Shown here: positions 55,401 through 64,000 of the stretch, one piece after another
Layout of the letters: each line of letters begins with the position of its first letter
How positions within the stretch are numbered: position 1 is the first letter of the stretch
From: Hybos culiciformis
Lineage: Eukaryota > Arthropoda > Insecta > Diptera > Hybotidae
Direction: 5' to 3'
DNA length: 64,000 nucleotides
NCBI GenBank assembly: GCA_964007475.1
Contig: OZ023273.1
Coordinates: forward strand, 8,451,234-8,515,233
The notes under the pieces: generated by a model
Database searches by the model: none
What the model was told of the DNA's origin: nothing
The model's input: the letters and a program-made list of their open reading frames with translations, nothing else
Made by a program: the position numbers and the translations under genes

Positions 55401-58400
55401 TAATTATGTAATTATATAATTATATTTATATTTTGTTAAATCAATAAAGTACTGAATTAAATAAAAAAAAAAAAAAAAAAAAAATGTTGAAAGACTTTTA
55501 GAACCTATAAAAGACCAGTTATTGAATGAACAAAAAACCCGTCTAAATCATGCTTAATAGAAGATTTCAATTCAGAAAAATCTAAAGTTAAAACCGAAAA
55601 TTGGTTATTAACTTATATAAATTTAGTTAATAGTTAGTTCAGTTAATTTAATATATGAAATTGTTTAACAGTTAATATAAATTTTTTAGGTGATGAAAAA
55701 ATCTGAAATGATCAATAAAAACTTAGTTTCTCAAGTTATAACTGAACGTAAAGTGCTAGTTTTATCACGAAGTACATATTGTGTTCATTTGTTTTATTCA
55801 TTGCAAACAACTGCTCATATTTATTTAGTGATGGAATACATGATTGGTGGAGACTTGAAATCTTTGTTAACAATGCACGGATTTTTTGAAGAAGATGTCG
55901 CAAAATTTTATATAAGCGAAATAACAATGGCATTAGAATATTTACATGGACATGGAATAGTTCATCGTGACATTAAACCTGATAACATGTTAGTCGCAGC
56001 TTCAGGACATGTAAAGCTAACTGATTTTGGCTTAAGTAAAATAGAAATGCGAAGAGGTAAATGTGGTGTCTCAGAATAAAGAACAATATTGTAATATTAT
56101 AATTTCGTCATTAGAAAGTGTCAAAGTATATACCTATTTACTAATATGATTTGCTCTATGTCTTAATGATGAGCAGTGATAATCACGTTTTTTTTAAAAA
56201 AAAATACGGAATTACCAGAGTGAAAAAAAGTTGTTTAAAAAGATTTAAGCTTTTTAGGAATTAAAACAATGTATTGCCAGGAAACCGTTGAACAAAGCTT
56301 GTTGATTCTTCATATAAAAATATATAGCCTTGTTTTGATAACAGTATCACCTGGCGGCTCCAAACTTGAATGAAAACCGAAGCGCGGTTTATGATAATAT
56401 ATATCTTAGAAGTTTGGAGATTTGAATAAATAGTTTTTTTTAAAAAAGGACAATCAATTATATATAGTTATGTATTAAAATATAATAATTATGTTTTAGA
56501 CATTGAATTATCGGATTTAATCAATTATTCACCAAGTTTAAATGCACGTACTCCTGGGCAACTATTGTCATTAACCTCACATTTATCATTTGGATCAACT
56601 GAAAAAAGATGTGATGAAAACAATTTCATGAATGCTATCAATCGCCATAGTAAGTCACGTTTATATAATATTAATCTTACAAACACAATAGATTCAAAAA
56701 AAATAATAATAATTAGTTGTATTATTCATTATAAAATTATGAAATTTTTTCTTTCTAAATTGTTTCTAGAACATCATTCTCTGGGTGAATGGAAATTAGG
56801 TCGCGTAAAATAAGACCATGCTCCTCAAAAGAATCGCGCGACCTATTTTATTCTCAAAAGTGAAATAAGAACACAATTACAAAATGTAGTTGGGTCACAC
56901 GAACATAAATAATTCATAAAAGCGAATTAAGACCGCGACAAGATTCCGAACAATTTGCAGCAAAGAACCGGAGGGTTCCCGCAGCCTTCTTGAAAAAAAA
57001 AGGCCAAGTGAATTCAGAAGAGACAGCCGTTCTTTTACTAAACGTCGAAAATGCTAACTTAGTAATTTTTCATGGAATTTAGTCGCAGTCTTAATTCTTT
57101 CTCGATAATTAAAGAACACCTCAACAAGAAATGAATTTTGTTTGCGCAATCTAAACTCAGGCTCAAGAGTGAAATGGGACCTCAGTTACAAAATGTGATT
57201 AGATCGCTCGGACAAAAAAGATATTTCCTGTTGAGGTCATTCGGCCATAACTAACTCCCTTAGAAAAAATATAAATTTTTATTTTTTTTCAGGATCGTCT
57301 GATAGCGAAATTGAAACATCTTTAAATAATATTGACGAGAAGATTAATGACAAAAATTTATCGGGTGTATCACCATTTTTCTCAGCAGATGATGTAAAAA
57401 TATATAGTGTAAGCTTTTTATTTTTACTGATTTTTTTTATTATTTTTCAAACATTTATAAATTCAGACAATTGCGACCGTTTTAAATTAAAAATTACATA
57501 TAATTTAACCCTACAAAATTTCTGTCTTATAGACATCTTATAAGTGTAATATGTTTAAAAATTGAAAGAAGATATATATAAACTATTAGAACTATTAAAT
57601 TAGAAGAAGATATAATAAACTATTAACCTTAAAATATTAAAACTAATAATACCGAAACATAAAACATGAAAACTAACAATTTTTTAGTTTTTGTTATAAT
57701 TATAAATATGTCGTTAGGCGAACGATTTGACATGCTTAGTCAGAGCAATTTTATTCTCGACTGTTAGTTCACTGCATAAGGTAATTTGTTCCGGTGATTG
57801 ACGGCGTGGAGATAGAAAATAATTCTCTTTTTTCATTTCTGCACGGAGGAATGATTAGTTAGATTAAGTGAATATCCAGGCGATGTGCAGGAAATAATTT
57901 TAGAAATTGAGGAATGACCGTAAATTATTTTGTGCGTAGAAGTTTACCAATAATTTATTACAGATAAAATCAACCTTTTGATTAACCTGCTTTTCTGTTC
58001 AGCTTCTAAAACAGCCAAATTGTTCTTAACCTGTTTTTAAATATTCCAACGAAGTCATGTTGCTTTTAACATTTCTACAGTTTGATGAATGAATAAATTC
58101 AAAATTGTTTATTTTATAAATCGCAATAAAATGTTTAAAAAAACGAACTCAGGAATAAAAAATATTAACAATTCTTTTCATTCCTTCCATGGGATATATT
58201 AACATAGAAAGAAAAATATGTACTATATAAATTCTGGTTCGAATTAAGATTAAATTGATCTAACAATAACTTGGTTGAACTTTTTTAAGTTCCAAAAATT
58301 ACATTAAAATAACAAGATATGTTTCGATTCTTCCAATCAATAAGAGTAACTTCCTTCTTTCAATATTAATTATAACAGTTTATGTGTTTATGCAAGAACA

Positions 58401-61400
58401 TTAATAATGGAAATATAAAAATATTCTCCAGACCAGACAGGAAGGATTATTAACCCTTTTAAAGTGTTAATTTATTTGCTTTCCTTTTATCCAAATTTAA
58501 TAACTTCTTTTTTTAAGGCCTCGTTATCGACATACTACACGTGCACATCAACTGAATCAAATAAAGCATCGAATCTCGGAACAGATTCCAATGCAATTAA
58601 AAATATTTTAAAAGATAGTAACCTGGAAAATAAAGTAAAGAAAACTATTTTAATAACGAGTTAAAATATAATGTAGTTTTTAATTAAAAATAAAATGATT
58701 TTAGAATAATAATGCTTTTATAAACATTCCTGAAAATGAAAATGAAATAAGTAAAGATTTAAGTAATAAACGCCATGACGATGAAGAAAATTATTCAAGT
58801 AAATTTCTTGATATTTCTTCTTCGGTAAGTTGAATGAGTATTTGAATGGAAAACAATATTCTACATATAATAAATTTTTAATTTTTGGAAAATATTTTTT
58901 AGAGAATAAAATGTTCAAAAACTATGGAAGATTCTGGGCTGTCAAGTAGAAAAAGTGATTCGTCTAACAATAATGACATATCTTCGATTGAAAAAGTTGA
59001 ACTCAATTTATCAAAAGAAGATAGTTTAACAGATTATTCAAGAAGGTATATGTATATTATAAATAATAATATTTATCTTATGTAAATGACGCTTATTTTC
59101 AGAAATCAATTTTTATTTTGCTTAGAAGGCTTAGAATTATTTTTAGATAGAGGTACAAACATAAATACCTTTTTATTTTTAATCGATTTTCGTGAAATAA
59201 ACGTTATTATAAGATTTTATTCGATCATTAAAATCAATGAAAATCGAGTTCTTAAATTCTATATCGATTGCATTTTCACTTGAATATAGTGGAGACTAGA
59301 ATTTTCGTTGATTTTGATAGTTGTTATGTGCAATATATTAAAATATTATTTTTTCCAGTTATAATAGTTGCAATGCTAACGATAATTGTACTCATAAAAA
59401 TGAATCGCATACTAGTTTTAGAAATATTTTCAAAAATTTCAAAAGGCCAGATAGCTTAAGGTAAGGATAAAAAAATTAAAAAATAGTTAAAGACACTTTT
59501 GAAAAGCTTAAAATTCCACAATACTATTTTCTTGCGAAATTTGTTGAATATTTTATCAGTATCTATTGAAATTATTATTGCAAAAAATAAAATACTTTTC
59601 ATATTTTTATTTATTTTATTACTTTACATATATACCTACTACTATTTACATAGATTATCACAAGTTTAAATTTGGATCCATTAATGTTGCTAGTGTATTC
59701 AAGTTTTTGTAAATTCAAAATTTAAAGTTACTAATTCAACATAATATTGATAGATTTTTTACAATACGTACCATTAAATAAAAATATATTTATCTTAGTC
59801 TATTCTATTTCCAGGGAAAATAGACGTAGAATAAGTTTTAGAAGCCGTTTTGAAAATTTAGGTACACCAGATAATGATAGGAGCGTTAGTAGTACTGGGC
59901 TTACACAAGAAATTTATGTAATGGATATTGGAAGCAGCACACCAAAAAAGAGAAAAGCCAAATCTCCTTTAAAAGGTGTTCTAAGAAAAAGGTAAACTTT
60001 AAATGTTTTTTATAAGAGTTTAGTTATTTTTTAATTTAAATACTATACATTTTATTTCATAAAATTTTTTTTATTTATATATTAGTTTCTTTAACATGGA
60101 TTTTGTTGTTGTAAAAATCCTTTTAAAGTGTTAATTTATTTGCTTTCCTTTTATCCAAATTTAATAACTTTTTTTTTAAGGCCTCGTTATCGACATACTA
60201 CACGTGCACATCAACTGAATCAAATAAAGCATCGAATCTCGGAACAGATTCCAATGCAATTAAGATTTTGTTGTTGTAAAAATCGGATTTAGGATTTTTT
60301 TTTATATAATGAATTTTTCTGAAGTAGGTACATATTTATTTTTGCTTTTGTAGAGGGATCGGTACATACTACCTGCTAAATTGGTGAAAAAAAAAAAAAA
60401 ATTGTGGACGAATACTCGATGGACATAATATTGATGTACAAAATATATATATACCATTTAGGTTAAAAAACATTTTTTTTTTTTCAGAAAAAATATATTT
60501 TTTTTCGTACCTTGATTTATTAATTTTTTTATATGATTTAATTTAATTATTCTATGTCCGTCCGCTACTAAAATACTTTAAGTACTTTAGCTACAAAACT
60601 ACTAGACCGATAACTTTAAAAAATCCGTAATCTGGTTCAGTTTTATTTAAGCTGGAGTTCAAAAATTTACGATTTAGGGTTTTGGATTAAGAAATTGACA
60701 ACCGACTAATGATATTTATATACAAATATGTAATTATTTTCGTTTTTAATTCATAATTTTTTATTGATGAATTATCTCTTTTTATGTTAATTTTTAGCTT
60801 TCTTATTATTATTATTATGTATTTATTTTAATTTTAATTTGTTTCTTTTTTTTTAAGATCTTCACCTGATGATATGTCTATTGAACAAAATGGGTCTAAT
60901 GTTGTAATATCAACACCTGTTTCTTCAATGAAAGTTGTAAAAAGAAATGGTGGTTTAATAAATAAACATAAAAATACGAGATTTCTATTACCATTGTCTG
61001 TTGAAAAAAATAAATCTACACCAGATTATTTAAAAATTAGTGTAAGTTTAAATCGCTTCTTACTTTATATTTTATGGAATAGATGTTTGTGTGGTAAAAA
61101 AATGGATGAAATAAATTTAAACGCCCGCGCGTCCTTCGTATTTCCTTTATAAAGAGTTGTTCTACATATTTTATTAGATTAATTTTATTTTGATACAATA
61201 GGCCTAAAAATCAGTAAAATTCAATTCAATTCAATTCAATTCACGAACTTCACTTAGTTTTGCAATAATTCTTAAAATAAAATTTGAGATTATTTTGGAA
61301 TTTAAGCGTTTATTTTAATTGGGAAAATTTAATTTGTGAATCTTCTTGAAAATTACAATCATTAAGTTTCTTATCGATACTAAACGAATTACAAGCACTT

Positions 61401-62160
61401 CTTCCCCTAGAAGCTGTCTTATTAAATAATTTTCTTTATTATGCAATTTCTGTGTCCTTTTTTAAATTGTTGAATTTTTAGGATGAACCAGCAATGTCTC
61501 CAATAAATGCAGCAACTGTCCTAAAAACTCCGAAAGCAGGACAGAAAACTCCATTTAAAACTCCAAAATCAGTAAGAAGATGTGTTATTTCAGATGAAAG
61601 AATACTTGGAACTCCTGATTATTTAGCTCCAGAGTTGTTGTTATCGTAAGTAAGATAAGATTACAATTTTTTGATCATTAATTTATTTTGATATATTTAA
61701 TTTTGGAACAACAAAGTCAAGGCCATGGTCCAACAGTAGATTGGTGGGCATTAGGTGTTTGTTTATATGAATTTTTAACTGGAATTCCGCCTTTTCATGA
61801 TGAGACGCCACAAAAAGTATTTGATAACATTCTTAACCGGAGTAAGAAATTAATCCATAAGAATTGTATATTATTGGTCAGTTATATTTTCTTGTAGATA
61901 TTGAATATCCACAAGACGAAGAAGCTGTTTCAAATGCCGCTGAAGAAGCTATCGAATTACTTCTGACAATGGACCCAAATATAAGGCCCATAGCCAAAGA
62001 TGTTAAAGAAATGAAATTCTTTGCTTCAACAGATTGGAGTAATATGCAGTCCACCTCACCTCCATTTATTCCAGCACCAAATGATCCAACTGATACTGCT
62101 TATTTTGAAGCCCGAAATATAATTCAGCACTTAAAACTATCTAATTTTGCAGTAGAATAA
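52461..62160 (+). CDS. gwl: Greatwall / MASTL mitotic kinase
   Basis: Fourteen exons: 52461-52580, 52656-52772, 55690-56056, 56500-56649, 57293-57408, 58518-58634, 58705-58824, 58903-59045, 59359-59460, 59815-59991, 60858-61041, 61482-61645, 61717-61841 and 61898-62160. They total 2,265 nt and encode 754 aa in consistent phase. Greatwall is an AGC kinase that phosphorylates endosulfine/ARPP19, which then inhibits PP2A-B55 and holds cells in mitosis. The split catalytic domain typical of the family is clear. The N-lobe has [12 protein letters not shown], the lysine in [12 protein letters not shown] and DFGLSK. A long poorly conserved insert follows, after the [14 protein letters not shown] motif. 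The C-lobe has [32 protein letters not shown] and the C-terminal tail [12 protein letters not shown]. The TP sites in the basic [16 protein letters not shown] segment just before the C-lobe look like Cdk targets. Human MASTL is 879 aa, so the insert is shorter here. Intron 2 carries a LINE insertion. A polyadenylation signal is at 62542-62547. Confidence 0.97.
53000..55484 (+). mobile_element. Non-LTR retrotransposon (LINE) in Greatwall intron 2
   Basis: The element lies in the same orientation as Greatwall, inside the intron 52773-55689. A 601-aa frame is open from 53024 to 54829. Reverse-transcriptase motifs in order: [53 protein letters not shown] and the catalytic YQFADDTSL near residue 325. 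A C-terminal LINE tail follows. No apurinic endonuclease domain precedes it, so the copy is 5'-truncated. A 3' untranslated region of about 630 bp ends in a poly-A tract at 55463-55483. The 5' boundary is uncertain (about 52980-53020) and I could not identify a target-site duplication. The motifs resemble the Jockey/CR1 group. The undamaged frame suggests a recent insertion. Confidence 0.88.
53024..54829 (+). CDS. LINE reverse transcriptase (ORF2 fragment)
   Basis: This 601-aa frame is the coding part of the LINE in Greatwall intron 2. It covers the linker after the missing endonuclease, the reverse-transcriptase core (fingers and palm with FADD box) and a C-terminal tail. Near residues 53-70 a four-residue unit (Leu-Ser-Asn-Asn) is repeated about four times, encoded by 12-bp tandem repeats at about 53183-53228. 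This looks like a replication-slippage expansion. The endonuclease domain is missing, so this copy cannot move by itself. Confidence 0.85.
   Translation: MRKTWVFLNSLSGKPKHVTISKLRDSDGSAIEGASNISNCLNDFFVSIGETMASNLSNNLSNNLSNNLSNISDDINFYNTLTYNDSTFKFSPTSANEVSLIISNLTINKGPGFDGISPKVIINSKESFTSLLVRLFNLIISTGVYPDKLKIQKIIPIFKAGNREDASNYRPISILPVIDKVIQKLIHNQLYNFLCANNFFYKFQFGFRSGSGTQTALVHLIDYICHSIDNGMFVGGLFLDFAKAFDSVDHSILIKKLEFAGVRGLSLQVFKNLLINRFQCVEIDDSRSSLKPIKIGVPQGSILGPLLFLIFINDMSLLSLNGSMYQFADDTSLFYPSISTSSMLSLINHDIDIISHYLKINRLTLNANKTVLLAFRSINKRIEPLSIDINGTTIYEADKVKYLGLILNKHLKWDNHITYLRKKLLPGLAVLYKYRNMLSLSTKKLLYFSMIHSHLSSLTIIWANAGVSIIKPIQIIQNKSLKLTHNINIRYSSILLYRSLNILPIKGLLIRQSAIFIFKNLNSIGYQTLNFIPSESLRLTRNSNNLLIKYCRLELTTQKISHSGTKIYNSLPVGIKSALSLSIFKLNVTNWIINSKLDQLL
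56780..57240. repeat. GC-richer repeat-bearing insert in Greatwall intron 4
   Basis: A block near 56848-56912 (ctcaaaagtgaaataagaac, then acaaaatgtagttgggtcac) recurs diverged at about 57167-57217 (ctcaagagtgaaatgggacc, then acaaaatgtgattagatcgc), a spacing of roughly 320 bp. At the left edge, attaggtcgcg and cgcgacctat form a short inverted repeat. The composition differs from the flanking A/T-rich intron. It is probably a decayed mobile element of unknown class. Confidence 0.5.
60099..60284 (+). repeat. Transposed copy of part of Greatwall exon 6 with 21-bp flanking direct repeats
   Basis: Bases 60120-60263 are a near-exact copy of about 58456-58600: the last ~62 bp of intron 5, the acceptor, and the first ~83 nt of exon 6. 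The one difference I see is a missing C in the T-run before the acceptor. The copy is flanked by identical 21-bp sequences at 60099-60119 and 60264-60284 (starting gattttgttgttg and ending aaaaatc), as after a staggered-break insertion. It lies in the intron between exons 10 and 11. Confidence 0.9.
60540..60680 (-). repeat. Member of the dispersed repeat also seen near 8893-9060
   Basis: On the minus strand it reads aaactgaac, then gtagct, then attttagtagcggacggacat, in the same order as the copy near 8950-9050. It lies in a Greatwall intron. Confidence 0.5.
61217..61243. repeat. (ATTCA)n microsatellite in Greatwall intron 11
   Basis: A pentanucleotide repeat of about five units in intron sequence. 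Confidence 0.9.
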
Positions 62161-64000
62161 TAATGTTTTATTAAATATGTGTGATTGTGGTACTCTTTTT
62201 GTTGAAATTTAAAAACAATTCAAGTGCTACATACAAACAGAAATTAATTTATTTAAGAATATTTTTTATAATTTCATTTTTAATCATTAGGAACGTCTAA
62301 TGGCATAAAAATTAATATTATATTTAAATACAGGTTGTATTCAATTCCAATAGAGATGATTTATTGAAACAATTTTTCTATAATTTTATCAGCCTTTTTG
62401 AAAAAAAAAAAATTAATTTCAATTTAATTGTGTATTATTATAGTTAATGTTTCTTAATTTTTGAGTCTAAATCCCAAAAGTTTCATTTTGTCGGTTCTGT
62501 TTAAAAATTATTGTTTTAGAAAGTAATATAACATAATTTGAAATAAATAAATAAATAAAAAATAATCAACTTTTAAAAAAAGTAAGGTTGACCTTTTAAC
62601 CTTACTTTTTTTAAACTAATTGCATAATATAATTTCTTTATCATTGCGCCAATTTTAATTATTGAAATATGAAAAGCCAGAGGGAATCGAAATAAGAAAA
62701 TTTATCTCTGAAATGCTTATAGAGATCCAATAAGCCGGTATAAATTTTTGATTTTCAAATTTATTTGCAATATTTATATGAAGAAGTATGGTAAAGAACT
62801 CAAGCTTGATAACTCAAAAATAAATTTTATTTTGAATATTCTTTTACCTATGCTTCTAATATATTTTCTTCACATACATTTTTTTTTTTATTGAATAATT
62901 TTATTTTCATTAAATTCGTTTTTTAATAATACATCAATAAAATATTTCTAAATGATCTACTTAATCTTTTTCTATTTATTTTTATTTTTTTAAAACATGA
63001 TTTTACATTTTTTCAATTTTAGTATCTAAATTTATAATTAATTTAACTCCTTAAAAAAATAGTACAAGTTTTCTGTACACAATTTTGTTATTTGATTTGG
63101 CAAAATAAAAACATTTCTTTGAATTGATGTTTTATTAGTTAAGAAAACTAGAATTCTTCAGAAAATGAATGACAGTTCGTTATTATAAAAAATGTTTTCC
63201 GAAGTGTATTCGATCTTGAAATTATAATTTTTTTCCAATATTCCGTATACTTTCGGAATTTTTTTGGTGTTTTACAACTGCAAACGGAAGTAATCATTAG
63301 AAAATTTTATTTTTTATCATTAGAATCAAGTTTAAAAATTATTTATCATCAATTATTTGGTTTATTATAAGCATTAATGCATTTATAATTATGTTATGTT
63401 AGCGGACTCGTTATGCCAAATAATTTTTAACGAATGACAATCTTTGTAAGAATCTTATGAAATCATTCTATTTTCTTTTCACTTTCGAGTAAAACTAGAA
63501 ATACACTTAATCGAGATAGAATTTCACAAAAGGATTTTCGTAATATTCTTAAGTCGATAGTAATTCATTATAGCCTTGAACATACTTTGCTTAATCGAAA
63601 TTCCAATTCCTTTCCCAATTTATAAAATTTTTTTTTTTTTTAATTTCTTTAATTAATTTAGATTTTTTTTTAACTCTGAACAACTATTACTAAATATATA
63701 TTCTAATTTAAAATATTGATATTATTATCAAAATACAGACTGTTAGATGTAAAAAAAAGATTGAAAATTTAATTGGAATATCGAAAAAAAAAATTAACTT
63801 TCTTAATTACAAACGCAAACAAAACATTTTTCAAAGAATATGTTAGGGGCAATCTTTTTTTGCTTCAGATGTATGTAATTCTTATTAAAGCGAAAATTTA
63901 AATGCTAAATGTTAAATATTTTGATGTTTTTTAACTAATAATTATTTAAATCAAAAATAAAAGCTTAATCAGTCATTGAATTACTAAAAAAAAGCATCAC
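62161..64000. other. 3' flank of Greatwall, no further gene recognised
   Basis: This holds the Greatwall 3' untranslated region with clustered AATAAA signals (62542-62560), a strong hairpin just beyond them, and otherwise A/T-rich sequence with poly-T runs. No coding sequence is recognised up to the window edge. Confidence 0.55.
62572..62615. repeat. Perfect 18-bp inverted repeat with 8-nt loop
   Basis: The arm at 62572-62589 (tttaaaaaaagtaaggtt) is exactly complementary to 62598-62615. The loop is gacctttt. It lies 25 bp after the last clustered poly(A) signal of Greatwall. As RNA it would be a stable stem; as DNA it could be a relic of a small foldback element. Confidence 0.85.

Overview
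The window is a piece of a very A+T-rich eukaryotic nuclear genome with split genes (GT-AG introns, poly-T/poly-A runs, microsatellites) and non-LTR retrotransposons. The protein families and gene structures point to an arthropod, most likely an insect. I cannot place it to order from the sequence alone. There are no operons, rRNA genes, CRISPR arrays or prokaryotic features.

Layout. Bases 1-10560 are A/T-rich intergenic DNA with a 5'-truncated LINE remnant (7340-7943) and a member of a dispersed repeat. The + strand gene at 10574-26047 is a NUAK-family (AMPK-related) kinase of 15 constitutive coding exons plus a possible 39-nt cassette exon. It can end early at 17523, or continue across a 5.3-kb intron into a giant 3,040-nt exon. 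A tiny - strand gene at 27299-28431 encodes the mitochondrial cristae protein Mic10 and uses an 18-nt microexon. It sits head-to-head with GCN1 (+, 29037-40590, 12 exons, 2,656 aa), the ribosome-bound activator of the eIF2alpha kinase GCN2. Tail-to-tail with GCN1 is a - strand gene (50989-41063, at least 15 exons) that I read as a FAM193A homologue. It is interrupted by a 200-N assembly gap that probably hides one exon, and by a one-base homopolymer frameshift. Head-to-head with it is Greatwall/MASTL kinase (+, 52461-62160, 14 exons, 754 aa), which holds a LINE with an open reverse-transcriptase frame in intron 2. Bases 62161-64000 are 3' flank with a strong 18-bp hairpin.

For NUAK, GCN1, Mic10 and Greatwall the spliced exon lengths add up to an exact multiple of three with matching phases, which supports the models independently of homology. 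The genes are unrelated housekeeping or signalling genes; nothing suggests a shared pathway. Two neighbouring pairs share divergent promoter regions (28432-29036 and 50990-52460), and two pairs converge.

The most unusual observation is a near-identical 144-bp copy of part of Greatwall exon 6 and its upstream intron, inserted about 1.7 kb downstream in a later intron and flanked by perfect 21-bp direct repeats that look like a target-site duplication (60099-60284). Other points of interest are the Mic10 microexon, the alternative NUAK ends, a repeat array in the FAM193A/Greatwall divergent promoter and several foldback elements in introns. I found no clearly novel multi-gene system.
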